Notes under the pieces: model-generated
What the model was told of the DNA's origin: nothing
Database searches by the model: none
What the model saw: only the letters and a program-made list of their open reading frames with translations
Shown here: positions 1 through 8,420 of the stretch, in pieces
Numbering within the stretch: position 1 is the first letter of the stretch
How the letters are laid out: each line of letters starts with the position of its first letter
Position numbers and translations under genes: made by a program
Assembly: GCA_963840835.1 (NCBI GenBank)
Contig: CAWJAM010000003.1
Location: 1 to 64,000, forward strand
Source of the DNA: Rubrobacter_D sp963840835
GTDB lineage: Bacteria; Actinomycetota; Rubrobacteria; Rubrobacterales; Rubrobacteraceae
Direction: 5' to 3'
DNA: 64,000 nucleotides

Positions 1-49
1 AATAGCGGGTTATGGTTCGTCGTGCAGACCCGCGAGAGTCAGGCGTGCG

Positions 50-605
50 TTGAGCCCCCGCTTCGTCAGGTTCGCCGCCCTGTTTTACGGTTCTCTGGCG
101 CTCGTCGCCGCCGTGTGGTGCGGTCTTAGGGGCTTCGAGTTGCGGCTCTCTTGGCGAGAGCCCCGTCGTGGGCGTGCTGCTCGGCGCCCTGACCGCGGCT
201 CTCACGGTCTCTCTGGGTCTTCTGGCCTACCGTCTCCTCCCCGTGCTGCGCAGCATCTCCGAGGAGCTGGCCCCGCGCCTGGTGGACGGTGCCGATTCGG
301 CTAGCCTGGTGCTGGTCTCCGTCTTCTCGGGCGTGGGTGAGGAGGCGTTCTTCCGCGGCGCCGTCCAGCAGGAGTTCGGCCTCGTGGTCGCCTCGCTCGT
401 GTTTGGCCTCGCCCACATCGGCCCCGACAGACGTTACCTCCTATGGACGGTCTGGGCGGTCCTGGCCGGCTTCGTGTTCGGCGCCGTCTACGATCTCAGC
501 GGGGGCCTGCTCGCCCCCGTTATCGCCCACGCCGGGCACAACGCCGCGACGCTCCTGCTCTGGAAACGCTCTCGCAGGGGCCTCGTGAAGGCCGGCACCC
601 CGTGA
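50..605 (+). CDS. CPBP-family intramembrane metalloprotease, apparent +1 frameshift
   Basis: The second part (from position 168) is a membrane protein carrying the three CPBP/Abi motifs: GEEAFFRG (EExxxR), FGLAHIG (FxxxH) and HAGHNAA (HxxxN), which form the metal site of these CAAX-protease-like enzymes. An upstream frame starting at TTG 50 encodes a hydrophobic helix ending in FELRL. Removing one T in the CTCTCTT stretch at about 146-152 joins it to LGESPVVG of the downstream frame and gives a normal-looking protein. Either the base is a sequence error, or the gene starts late at GTG 168, or it is damaged. The upstream frame is open to the window edge, so the true start could be outside. The substrate is unknown. 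The stop overlaps the next gene as GTGA. Confidence 0.75.
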
Positions 606-1150
606 ACGTCTTCCCCGACACCACAACGGGCAAGAAAGGAGAGCGCCACCCTTCCACTCGCGTGCTGGCCGCCGTGTGTTGCGGCCTGGTGCTCGTGGCC
701 GCGGCGGTCTCACTCTGGCCCGGGGACTTCTCGCCGGGTGAGGAGGTGATCTCCGCGGGAGCAGAAGATATAGCGGTGAGCCGGGAGGACACGACGTACC
801 CGAGCTCGGACACGCCGCGTTTTGAAGGGAGGCCCGAGGTACTCTTCGTCTACCTCAGAATCGAGGACTTCGCCTCCGAAGGCGACTTCGGGGCGAGGGT
901 CGAGCGGAGGGCGAGAACCTCCGTCCTCGGGCGTCTGCTCGGCGGTGACGGGCTTCTGGTCGCGCAAGGGGGCGCGGAGCCGCTCGGGGCGTCGGGCGGC
1001 GGGGTCTCAGGCGTGCTAAAGTTCGCCGTCCGTCCGCAGTCGGGGAGCCGTCTGCCCGAGGGCGACTACACCGTGGAAGTCTATACCGCCGCAGATGGCG
1101 CGGAACGCGGCAACCCGGTGGCCAGAAAATACTTCGTGGTCGGCGGCTAG
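602..1150 (+). CDS. Putative membrane-anchored extracytoplasmic protein
   Basis: I do not recognise this family. I chose GTG 602 because it overlaps the stop of the CPBP gene (GTGA), which implies translational coupling; that gives 182 residues. A basic N-terminus is followed by one hydrophobic helix (about residues 20-40, VLAAVCCGLVLVAAAVSLW), then a soluble domain rich in beta-type sequence ending ARKYFVVGG. This suggests a single-pass protein whose C-terminal domain sits outside the membrane. There is no lipobox. The next gene downstream is a sortase, but no LPxTG-type signal is visible here. Confidence 0.6.
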   Translation: MNVFPDTTTGKKGERHPSTRVLAAVCCGLVLVAAAVSLWPGDFSPGEEVISAGAEDIAVSREDTTYPSSDTPRFEGRPEVLFVYLRIEDFASEGDFGARVERRARTSVLGRLLGGDGLLVAQGGAEPLGASGGGVSGVLKFAVRPQSGSRLPEGDYTVEVYTAADGAERGNPVARKYFVVGG

Positions 1151-1234
1151 CAGGGCTAGTAGACGCCCGCATTTGGGATACAATGGATTGCGATCGAGAC
1201 CGCGGTCTGCACGTGATCGTGTAGGGAGGGAACT

Positions 1235-1945
1235 ATAGCGCGCTTCACCGAAACCGTCTTCAACGTGCTGAGCCTGCTCCTCGTGGGAGCAGGTATCGTC
1301 GTGGTCGCCACGTTCTTCGTCGGCGGCCCGCCGGACGGCGCTGAGGCCGAGGTGGCCTCCATCGACAAGGTGAGCAATCAGCCCGACGTCCCCGTGGCCG
1401 CGGGAAAGATTGACAGGGCCATCGAGAGGCAGAATCGGGAAGCAACGGTGAAGGTACCGACCAAAGAAGACGTCGGCAGTCGGTTGGTCGAAAGGGTCGT
1501 CCCCCGTGGGCCCGAGAACAAGATGCTGCGGTTGACGGTCCCCAAGATGTCCCAGATACGCAACGACACCGTACCCTACAGCGTGAGTGACGACAAGAAG
1601 GCGTTCCACGATCACGCCGCCGTGCACCTGCGTGGGACGGGCAACCCCTGGGACAGGCAGGCGAACGTATACATAGCAGGCCACAGGCTCGGTTTCCCCG
1701 GAACCGATAGTTGGCTCTCGTTCTGGGACCTCAACGTCCTCGGCAAGGGGGATAGGATCTACATCAAAGACGCGGCTGGAGACCGCTACGTCTACAAGGT
1801 GTTCAAGAAGTTCATCGTCGGGCCGAACGAGGTTTCGGTGACGAGGCCACTCAGGGGCAAGAACATAGTCTCACTCCAGACGTGCACGTTGCCAGATTAC
1901 TCGGAGCGTCTGATCGTCCAGGCCGAGAAAGTGGCCAGGGGATAA
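1235..1945 (+). CDS. Class E-type sortase, probable ATA start
   Basis: This is a cysteine transpeptidase that attaches proteins to the cell surface or links pilin-like subunits. It has an N-terminal membrane anchor (NVLSLLLVGAGIVVVATFF). The catalytic set is present in order: His in IAGHRLG, Cys in SLQTCTLPDYS and Arg in ERLIVQA; the TLxTC-like motif and the Pro two residues after Cys fit class E. The only canonical start in frame is GTG 1265, which would cut into the anchor and has no ribosome binding site. ATA at 1235 follows AGGGAGGG (1223-1230) by 4 nt and adds IARFTETVF, the usual cytoplasmic tip of an anchor. An in-frame TGA at 1214 rules out anything earlier. The neighbours are PBP2 and lgt, so this is a cell-envelope cluster. 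Confidence 0.85.
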   Translation: MARFTETVFNVLSLLLVGAGIVVVATFFVGGPPDGAEAEVASIDKVSNQPDVPVAAGKIDRAIERQNREATVKVPTKEDVGSRLVERVVPRGPENKMLRLTVPKMSQIRNDTVPYSVSDDKKAFHDHAAVHLRGTGNPWDRQANVYIAGHRLGFPGTDSWLSFWDLNVLGKGDRIYIKDAAGDRYVYKVFKKFIVGPNEVSVTRPLRGKNIVSLQTCTLPDYSERLIVQAEKVARG

Positions 1946-1977
1946 TGCCAGTAACGCAAGATGGGGGAAAGTAGAGG

Positions 1978-4122
1978 GTGCTCCGGTTACCGGTGCCCAA
2001 GAAGAAGCAGGCCAACCCGGCCAAAAAGCGCGTGGAGACGCCGCCGATGACCAAGGGCAATATGCAGGTCCGGGTCGTCACTTTGGCCGTCATGATCGCG
2101 GCCGTCTTCCTCATCTTGGGCGCGAGGCTCTGGTATTTACAGGTCCTAACCGGCCAGGACTATACCCTGGCTGCAAGGGCCACGCAGCACACCAACATCA
2201 AGATCCCAGCCCAGCGCGGCGTCGTCTACGACAGAAACGGCGAGATCCTGGCCAACAACGTCCCCGGCCTGAACGTGACCGTTATCCCTGACGAGATCAC
2301 GAGGGAGAAGGTTAGGGAGCTGGCGGTGGCCGTCGGAGCCGACACCGAGTCCGTCATCGCCCGCTACGACGCGGCGATAGAGACCGGCAGCCAGTACAGC
2401 CCCATCCTGGTGAAGGAGAACGCTGGCCGCGACGCGGTGACCTACGTGAGCGAACGCACTACGGAGTTCAGGGGTGTCGCCGTGAACGACGATTGGGTCC
2501 GCAGCTACCCGGAAGGCAGGCTCGGCGCCCACATTCTCGGATACACCGGTGCCGTGACCCAGGAGGAGCTGAAGCTGAGCACCTTCGATGGCCTGGACGC
2601 CGACTCCATCGTCGGCAAGAGCGGGGTCGAGCTCTCCTACGAAGAGGCCCTGCGCGGCAAACCGGGCCGCAGGACCTACAACGTGGACGCCCTGGGGCGC
2701 ATAGTCCCCGAGGGGAGCAGGGTGGATTCAATGGGCAGGTTCGTGGACGCGAGTGGCGAACCCATAAACGTCAACCCGAACCAGGAGTTGCCCGACCACG
2801 TCACCGAGCCAGTGCCCGGCAATAACCTCACCCTCACCATCGACGTCGACCTGCAGAAGGTCGTCGAGAGAGAGCTCGACGCTGCCCTGGAGCGTACCAG
2901 GGAGGCGGGCTACGAGGGCAGGGGCGGGGCAGTCGTGGCGATGGACCCCCGCAACGGGGAGATGCTCGCCCTCGCCAGCCGCCCGGACTTCGATCCGCAG
3001 CTCTTTGTCGGCGGCATCTCTGGTGATGAGGAACTCGCGGAGTACAACTACCTCATGTCAGAGAGGTCGAATTACCCGTTCACCGACCGCGCGATCGTCG
3101 GTGGCCAGCCTGGTGCCTCGACGTTCAAAATCTTCACGGGCCTAGCCGGCATGGCCGCCGGCGTCATAGACGCCTACACGATCGTCAACGACAACGTCGC
3201 CATGAATAGTACCGGGTGCTGGACGCCGTCAAGCGTCTCAGTGAGTCCTTGCTACAGGTCGTGGCGACAGAACAGCCCCAACTATCAGTTCCTCGGCAAC
3301 CACGGACCCCAGAGTTTCTCCGAGGCCATCTCCGACTCCAACGACATCTTTTTCTACCAGGTGGCGGACTGGATCTGGAACCAGTCCGCGAACAAGGATT
3401 GGCTGCCACACTACTACGAGAGGTGGGGCTTCGGGAGGCTCACAGGCATAGACATCGGCGGCGAGACCGCGGGTCGCATCCCCACCGAGCAGGGTGAGAG
3501 GGATCTGTACAAGGCGCTGCACGGTACAACAGAAGGGGCTTACTGGAGCGTGGGAGACTGGGTTAACCTTGCCATTGGCCAGGGCGACCTGCTCGTCTCG
3601 CCGGTCCAGATGGCCACTGCCTACTCGGCCCTCTACAACGGCGGGACGCTCGTGACCCCACATATCGGCAAAGAGATCACGAACCAGAGCGGGAAGAAGA
3701 TCGAGGAGATCTCGCCCAAACCCGCGGGCAAGGTGGGCACCACCCAGCACCAGATAAACACCGTGGTCGAGGGCCTCAGGGGCGTGACGGCGAAGAAGGG
3801 AACGGCGGAGCCGATCTTTGTGGGCTCGAAGCTGCCGACCGTCGGAAAGAGCGGCACGGGCGAGCTGCCGACAGGCGATTTCGTCAACTGGTTCGTGGGT
3901 TGGACGGAGGGCCAGGAGGAACAACCTTTGGTGGTGGTGACCATGATCGAAGGCGGTGGCGCCTTCCAGGAGGGTTCCGAGATGACGGCGGGCCCAGCCG
4001 TCCGCCACATCCTCGAGGCCTACTATGGCGTCGAGCAATCGAAGAAGGACCCCCACCCGACAGTCCCACAGCCTACCGGAAAGTCGCCGGAGAGAGCGAA
4101 GCCCGGCGCCCGGGCGGAGTAG
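1978..4122 (+). CDS. mrdA: Penicillin-binding protein 2 (class B transpeptidase)
   Basis: A peptidoglycan DD-transpeptidase of 714 residues that would cross-link wall in the elongation complex. After a positively charged start it has one transmembrane helix (about residues 34-54), then the dimerisation domain with the R-G-x-x-x-DRNG motif (QRGVVYDRNGE), then the transpeptidase domain. The active-site boxes are readable: STFK (serine nucleophile and general-base lysine), SND, and KSGTG. It begins at GTG 1978 behind GGGGGA. It lies 32 nt after the sortase and 15 nt before lgt, consistent with one envelope operon. RodA is not in the window. PBP2 rather than PBP3/FtsI is inferred from the SxD-type second box and overall architecture. 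Confidence 0.9.
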   Translation: MLRLPVPKKKQANPAKKRVETPPMTKGNMQVRVVTLAVMIAAVFLILGARLWYLQVLTGQDYTLAARATQHTNIKIPAQRGVVYDRNGEILANNVPGLNVTVIPDEITREKVRELAVAVGADTESVIARYDAAIETGSQYSPILVKENAGRDAVTYVSERTTEFRGVAVNDDWVRSYPEGRLGAHILGYTGAVTQEELKLSTFDGLDADSIVGKSGVELSYEEALRGKPGRRTYNVDALGRIVPEGSRVDSMGRFVDASGEPINVNPNQELPDHVTEPVPGNNLTLTIDVDLQKVVERELDAALERTREAGYEGRGGAVVAMDPRNGEMLALASRPDFDPQLFVGGISGDEELAEYNYLMSERSNYPFTDRAIVGGQPGASTFKIFTGLAGMAAGVIDAYTIVNDNVAMNSTGCWTPSSVSVSPCYRSWRQNSPNYQFLGNHGPQSFSEAISDSNDIFFYQVADWIWNQSANKDWLPHYYERWGFGRLTGIDIGGETAGRIPTEQGERDLYKALHGTTEGAYWSVGDWVNLAIGQGDLLVSPVQMATAYSALYNGGTLVTPHIGKEITNQSGKKIEEISPKPAGKVGTTQHQINTVVEGLRGVTAKKGTAEPIFVGSKLPTVGKSGTGELPTGDFVNWFVGWTEGQEEQPLVVVTMIEGGGAFQEGSEMTAGPAVRHILEAYYGVEQSKKDPHPTVPQPTGKSPERAKPGARAE

Positions 4123-4137
4123 GCCAGGAAGATTATC

Positions 4138-4977
4138 GTGACCCTGCTCCTCGCCTCTCTGCCCAGCCCGCCCTCCCCCGTCATGTTCGAGGTCGGGCCC
4201 TTCGCCCTCCGCTACTACGGGTTGTGTATCGCGCTCGGCATCGTCGTCGCGACCTGGCTTACGGGGAGGCAACTCGAGCGGAAGGGCATGGACGGGACAC
4301 TTGCCCTCGACTCGCTGTTCTTCATCGTGCCCCTGGGATTCATCGGCGCGAGGGCCTACCATGTCGCCACCGACTATGATCTCTACGCGGGCGACCCCTT
4401 CCCCGGCGTGTTCGCGGTCTGGAACGGGGGACTCGGGATTTACGGCGGCGTCGTCGGAGGGTTCATAGGGCTCTTGATCTTCGCCCGCGTCCGGGACATC
4501 AATCCGTGGGCATTCGCCGACGCGGTAGCGCCAGGGCTCGTCTTGGCACAGGCGATAGGACGCTGGGGCAACTACTTCAACCAGGAACTGTTCGGACGGC
4601 CCTCGAACCTGCCTTGGGCCATCCGCATCGCGCCCGAGAACAGGCCCGTCGGGTATACCGAGGCCACGTCTTTTCACCCGACGTTTCTCTACGAGTCGAT
4701 CTGGGACGTTCTGGTCTGCCTGATACTGCTATGGGTGGCCCGCCGCTTCGCCGACCGTCTGAAGAACGGTGACGTGTTCGTGCTCTACGTCAGCCTGTAC
4801 TCATTCGGGCGCTTCTTCGTGGAGGCCCTCCGCGTCGACCCGGCCTTCCTCATCGGCGGAACCATCCGCGGAAACCTCTTCGTCAGCAGCGTCCTGGCGC
4901 TCGGCTTCGCCATGATCCTGCTCCTGAGACACTCGGGTACGCGCCGCAAACGCCCAGGATCCGAACCCGAGCAATGA
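4138..4977 (+). CDS. lgt: Prolipoprotein diacylglyceryl transferase
   Basis: Transfers diacylglycerol from phosphatidylglycerol to the lipobox cysteine of prolipoproteins, the first lipoprotein maturation step, in the cytoplasmic membrane. The 279 residues are the usual family length with about seven helices. Conserved elements include the YHVATDY histidine region, the glycine-rich GGLGIYGG, the signature GRWGNYFNQELFG with its essential arginine, and the late arginine in SFGRFFVEALR. GTG 4138 follows AGGAAG. It sits immediately after PBP2 and is followed by a strong bidirectional terminator. Lipoprotein substrates occur in the window, for example the osmoprotectant-binding protein at 27 kb. 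Confidence 0.95.
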   Translation: MTLLLASLPSPPSPVMFEVGPFALRYYGLCIALGIVVATWLTGRQLERKGMDGTLALDSLFFIVPLGFIGARAYHVATDYDLYAGDPFPGVFAVWNGGLGIYGGVVGGFIGLLIFARVRDINPWAFADAVAPGLVLAQAIGRWGNYFNQELFGRPSNLPWAIRIAPENRPVGYTEATSFHPTFLYESIWDVLVCLILLWVARRFADRLKNGDVFVLYVSLYSFGRFFVEALRVDPAFLIGGTIRGNLFVSSVLALGFAMILLLRHSGTRRKRPGSEPEQ

Positions 4978-4997
4978 CCCCGCCTCGCCCGTGGGGC

Positions 4998-5035
4998 GGG
5001 GAGTAGGGAGCGCAGCGGGCGACTCCCTACTCCCC
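4998..5035. terminator. Bidirectional hairpin between lgt and the sulfatase
   Basis: GGGGAGTAGGGAG (4998-5010) pairs perfectly with CTCCCTACTCCCC (5023-5035) around a 12-nt loop, a 13-bp stem placed between two convergent genes. The right arm includes the stop codon of the minus-strand gene. No long T tract follows on either strand, so termination is inferred from stem strength and position. Confidence 0.6.
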
Positions 5036-7003
5036 GGACTGATGCTTCTCGTACATGGCGTTGATCCTCGAGTACCACGCGAGCACCCGTGAGCGTTTAT
5101 CTCTCAACTCCTGTTTGCTCTGCTGGCTTGCGATGTCGTGCCGTTCGTGGGGGTCCTTGGAGAGGTCGTAGACCTCTTCCGGTTGGTTGCCGAAGAAGTA
5201 GATGTACTTCTCGTCGCCCTCTATGCTGGCGAGGCACTTGTAGTCGTCAAAGCAACTGAAGAACAGGGTGCGGTCTCCGTCCGGCGGAGCGAGAAGGGAC
5301 CTCCCCGGGTAACTCCCGCCCGTGACTTTGTAACCCAGCAGATCTAGCACAGTGGGCAGGGTGTCAGCCTGGTCGGTCAGGGTCTCTACGCGCTTGCCGC
5401 TCCCGAAACGTCCGGGGTCGTGGATGAGGAAGGGCACCTTCAGGCCCTCCTGATAGATGGTGTTGTCATGCTGGTTCAGGTCGTGCTCCCCGAAGCCCTC
5501 GCCGTGGTCGCCGTAGATCACGAAGATGGTGTCGTCGTAGAGCCCGAGATCTTTGTACTGGTCTATGACGTTCTTTACGAAGTAGTCGAGGTAGCGCACC
5601 GAGTTTTGGTAGTGGTTGAGCGCGGAGTCTTCGGAGTACTCCTCGAGGCCATAACGGTCGATCGGACGGTAGTCGTGGTGGCCGGTCACCCCCAGGTATG
5701 TAGCCACGAAAGGTTTGCCCCGATGCGCCTTCAGCCAGTCCTCGCTGGGCTGGAGCATGATGTTGTCCTCGTAGCCGAAATAGTTGGACTGCTCGAAGCC
5801 CGTGTTATCCATTGATTCGACGGGCAGGAAATCCTCGTAGCCGAAGTTCTCGACGAGCTCCCCGCGGTCCTCGAAGGTCTCGGTCGCGGAGGAGAACCAG
5901 ACGGAGTCGTACCCCCGCTCCCCAAGCAGCTCGGGCAGGCATCTGGCGGGGATGCCTCTTGGGTCGGGCTCCGTGATATCCCTGACCAGGTGCGGGTCGA
6001 TCCCGCAGTTCACGGCGGTTACGGCTTTCGTGGTGTGCGGCACGATGGTGTACGCGCGCTCGGCCATGAGGCTCTGCTTCGCGAGCCTGTCGAGGTAGGG
6101 CGTTGTGTCGATGTCCTGGTTGTACGGCGTGGTGGAGCGTGCCCGGGTCGACTCGAGGTGGATAAAGACGACGTTCTTTCTCTCGGTCCTGGCCGTCTCC
6201 TGCAGACGGGTGCCCAGGGGAGCCTCCGGCGGGATGGCGTCCGCGGTGAGGTTCCTGATCCGCGCGTGGTCCACCTCGGACATGACGACGTTGACGACCG
6301 CGTCCCTGGAGAAGGATCTACTCTCTCCGCCCGCCTCTACGGGCAACGAGAGGAAGATGAGCCCCAGCGACGCCACGCATGCCCCGAGGGCGAAGAACCT
6401 GGATGAAGCCGGCGAACCGAACGGCCTCCGCCCACCGCCGCGCCTCCCGAAAGCGAGACGGGAGATCAGCAAGGGCCCAAGCACGATGTAGTCGAGGATG
6501 GCCAGGACGGCGATCCAGACGCCCGGCGAGGTCACGCTGCCGATGACGTCCTTGATCTCACCGAACGTCCTGAGCGAGTACACGATGACGTTGAGGCTGA
6601 GCGTCGAACCAGTCTCCTGAAAGTACTGGTGCGCCGCCGTCGTCGTGGCCACGACGAGTATCGTCGCCGCGTGAAATAGAACCACGACCAGCCAGCGCCA
6701 CCGGCTCCGCCCCGTGAGGGCGAACAGCCCGACCCAGAGGAACACGAATCCGAAGTTGAACAGCAGGTCAGACCGGATGAAGCCGAACGCGGCCAGTCCC
6801 CCACGGACGTCGTCCTGCGAGGAGATCCTGATCCCTTTCAACGCCAGGTTGTAGACCACCAACGGGACCAGCAAACTGGCCAGGTAAACCCAGTCGCGAC
6901 CGCTCAAGATGGAGCGGGCCGATGGCGCAAGCCGCTTGTGATTTTCGAAAGCCACGATCCGTGAGAGTTTACAAGGATTTGTCAGGGATTGACGGTAACC
7001 CAA
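5027..7003 (-). CDS. LtaS-type membrane sulfatase / phosphoglycerol transferase family protein
   Basis: A 658-residue protein with about five N-terminal helices followed by an extracytoplasmic alkaline-phosphatase-superfamily domain. Metal-site features are FIHLEST near the domain start and YGDHGEGFGEH near its end. The nucleophile position is a threonine (VPHTTKAVTAV), as in lipoteichoic acid synthases rather than the Cys/Ser of true sulfatases. Likely role: moving phosphoglycerol or a related group onto an envelope glycolipid or glycan; the substrate is not shown. Start TTG 7003 follows an AGGA on the minus strand; GTG 6955 is the alternative. It is transcribed divergently from the Fur-family gene, so the metal operator between them may touch both. 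Confidence 0.8.
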   Translation of the reverse strand: MGYRQSLTNPCKLSRIVAFENHKRLAPSARSILSGRDWVYLASLLVPLVVYNLALKGIRISSQDDVRGGLAAFGFIRSDLLFNFGFVFLWVGLFALTGRSRWRWLVVVLFHAATILVVATTTAAHQYFQETGSTLSLNVIVYSLRTFGEIKDVIGSVTSPGVWIAVLAILDYIVLGPLLISRLAFGRRGGGRRPFGSPASSRFFALGACVASLGLIFLSLPVEAGGESRSFSRDAVVNVVMSEVDHARIRNLTADAIPPEAPLGTRLQETARTERKNVVFIHLESTRARSTTPYNQDIDTTPYLDRLAKQSLMAERAYTIVPHTTKAVTAVNCGIDPHLVRDITEPDPRGIPARCLPELLGERGYDSVWFSSATETFEDRGELVENFGYEDFLPVESMDNTGFEQSNYFGYEDNIMLQPSEDWLKAHRGKPFVATYLGVTGHHDYRPIDRYGLEEYSEDSALNHYQNSVRYLDYFVKNVIDQYKDLGLYDDTIFVIYGDHGEGFGEHDLNQHDNTIYQEGLKVPFLIHDPGRFGSGKRVETLTDQADTLPTVLDLLGYKVTGGSYPGRSLLAPPDGDRTLFFSCFDDYKCLASIEGDEKYIYFFGNQPEEVYDLSKDPHERHDIASQQSKQELRDKRSRVLAWYSRINAMYEKHQSGE

Positions 7004-7025
7004 CTAATCCTGATCCCCGCAAGTG

Positions 7026-7054
7026 TTGACCGTCCCATATCCTCCTGCTATCCT
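7026..7054 (+). promoter_or_regulatory. Sigma-70-type promoter of the Fur/ZIP unit
   Basis: TTGACC (7026-7031), 17-nt spacer, TATCCT (7049-7054). The predicted transcription start is about 7061, inside the operator that follows, with the ATG at 7098. The same hexamers recur in front of the FTR1 gene at 21.7 kb. Confidence 0.65.
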
Positions 7055-7059
7055 GCAAA

Positions 7060-7074
7060 TGAAAAAAATTTTCA
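7060..7074 (+). promoter_or_regulatory. Fur/Zur-type operator
   Basis: TGAAAA-AAA-TTTTCA is a perfect 6-3-6 inverted repeat, and as a 7-1-7 Fur-family box it matches in six of seven arm positions. It begins 6 nt downstream of the -10 box and ends 23 nt before the ATG of a Fur-family gene, as expected for autorepression. It probably also controls the ZIP transporter downstream. Confidence 0.7.
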
Positions 7075-7097
7075 ACTAATCGAGAAGAGTAAGCATA

Positions 7098-7484
7098 ATG
7101 GATGAGGCGGCGGTAGGGAAGATCCGTGGATGCGGGTACAAGGCCACGCCGCAGCGAATGGCCGTCCTGGCGGCTGTGGCGGCTGAGCAGCACCAGAGTC
7201 TGGATGGCATAAGGTCTCGATGCCCTGGGGTTGGGTTGGTGACGGTGTACAGGGCTTTGGATCTTCTTTCGGAGCTGGGCCTCGTGAGGAGGTTGGATCT
7301 GGGCGGCGGACCGCGCTACGAGCTCGCCGAGGACCATCACCACCACCTCATTTGTGAGGGGTGCGGAGGGATTACGGAGTTCGAGCGGTGTCCGGTGGAC
7401 CTGCAGGGCCTACCCCAACTTGGCGACTTCGAGGTCCGAGCCCACAGCCTGGAGGTGTACGGGACGTGCGCGGCTTGCCGGTAG
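7098..7484 (+). CDS. Fur-family metalloregulator, probably zinc-responsive (Zur-like)
   Basis: A 128-residue DNA-binding metal sensor. The N-terminal winged helix (YKATPQRMAVLAAV, LVTVYRALDLL) is followed by the metal-binding/dimerisation half with EDHHHHLICEGCG and a second C-x-x-C (CAAC) at the end, the structural zinc site of the family. ATG 7098 has a purine-rich AGAAGAG upstream. Zinc responsiveness is inferred from the gene directly downstream, a ZIP transporter, and from the compact Fur/Zur box in its own promoter. Mn or Fe sensing cannot be excluded from sequence alone. Confidence 0.85.
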   Translation: MDEAAVGKIRGCGYKATPQRMAVLAAVAAEQHQSLDGIRSRCPGVGLVTVYRALDLLSELGLVRRLDLGGGPRYELAEDHHHHLICEGCGGITEFERCPVDLQGLPQLGDFEVRAHSLEVYGTCAACR

Positions 7485-7527
7485 TGGGAAGACGGATAGG
7501 CGCCGGGCTGACTGCGGGCGGGCTGGT

Positions 7528-8253
7528 TTGAGCGCGATATTCATGGCCGGGCTGGCCGCGGCGGGGTTCTCGGCGGCGAGCCTTCTCGCGCTGCTCGGCG
7601 GGGAGATGGGGGCGAGGGGCCGATCCCTCTCCGCCGCCTTCGCCGCCGGGATACTGCTCGCGCTCGCGTTCGTGGACCTCTTTCCCGAGGGTCTGGAGCT
7701 CGCCGGGGAGACTGCAGTCGCCGGCTTCATTGCGGGGTTCGCCCTGCTGTTCATTACCGAGGCCTTCACGAGGGCCCACACGCATCATCTGCCCGAGGAG
7801 GAGGTGCACAAACACGCGCTCGGGCCGTTCGTTTTCGGGTTGGCGATCCACAACCTCGCCGACGGCTTCGTCCTCGGTGTGGGTGCCAAGGCCGCCGCAG
7901 TAACCTCCTGGCTCGTCGGGCTCGGGGTCCTCGTGCACCAGATGCCCGTCGGGATCTCGCTGGCCGCCGTCTTGCTCGCCGCGCGCGTCGGAAGGTCCGG
8001 GATCGTCTGGGCGGCGGTCCTTCTCGGGCTGGCGATACCCTTCGCGGCGGCGTTGACCGTGGCCCTTCCTGTACCCGGCGACGGCGCGCTCGGCCTTCTC
8101 ACCGGCGTCGCGGGCGGGGTACTCGCCTACATCGGCGCGGCACACCTGCTCCCGGAGGCCCAGGCGGAGCATTCGGAGAGGTCCGCCGCGATCATGTTCG
8201 TGGCGACGCTCGTCATCACCGCGGCCCTCTTGATAGCGCTACCGCACGGTTGA
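7528..8253 (+). CDS. ZIP-family metal transporter
   Basis: A divalent-metal importer of about 241 residues with eight predicted helices. The two family signatures are visible: HNLADGF in helix IV and HQMPVGIS in helix V, and between helices III and IV there is a histidine-rich cytoplasmic loop (THHLPEEEVHKHAL). Start is TTG 7528 or ATG 7543; both follow GC-rich sequence without a strong ribosome binding site. It begins 43 nt after the Fur-family gene and is probably co-transcribed with it, giving a sensor-transporter pair. The second signature has Val where many ZIPs have Glu (HxxPEG), which may alter metal preference. Confidence 0.8.
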   Translation: MSAIFMAGLAAAGFSAASLLALLGGEMGARGRSLSAAFAAGILLALAFVDLFPEGLELAGETAVAGFIAGFALLFITEAFTRAHTHHLPEEEVHKHALGPFVFGLAIHNLADGFVLGVGAKAAAVTSWLVGLGVLVHQMPVGISLAAVLLAARVGRSGIVWAAVLLGLAIPFAAALTVALPVPGDGALGLLTGVAGGVLAYIGAAHLLPEAQAEHSERSAAIMFVATLVITAALLIALPHG

Positions 8254-8382
8254 TCGTTGGGCCGTTCGCAAGCGGCCCCTACAAGTTCATTACGGCACCG
8301 GACATCATTACGCCTCGGGCCCTCGGTTGACCAGACCATCATCGCCGACCGATCAATAACGATCCCCCCACGGACAATGTGG

Positions 8383-8402
8383 GGGCGGTTCGCGAACCGC
8401 CC
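8383..8402. terminator. Palindromic hairpin between ZIP and rhomboid genes
   Basis: GGGCGGTTCG followed directly by CGAACCGCCC is a perfect 20-bp palindrome in the 167-nt gap between convergent genes. A second weaker hairpin (GGGCCG/CGGCCC) lies at about 8259-8279. No T tract is present; the terminator role is inferred from position. Confidence 0.45.
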
Positions 8403-8420
8403 GCGGACCTTCGGCTGGTC

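Noticed and set aside
3238..4677. Minus-strand frame of 479 codons opposite PBP2 and lgt
   Set aside because: Exact shadow of two clear plus-strand genes; composition is His/Gly/Arg/Asp-rich with no domain, typical antisense of GC-rich coding DNA.
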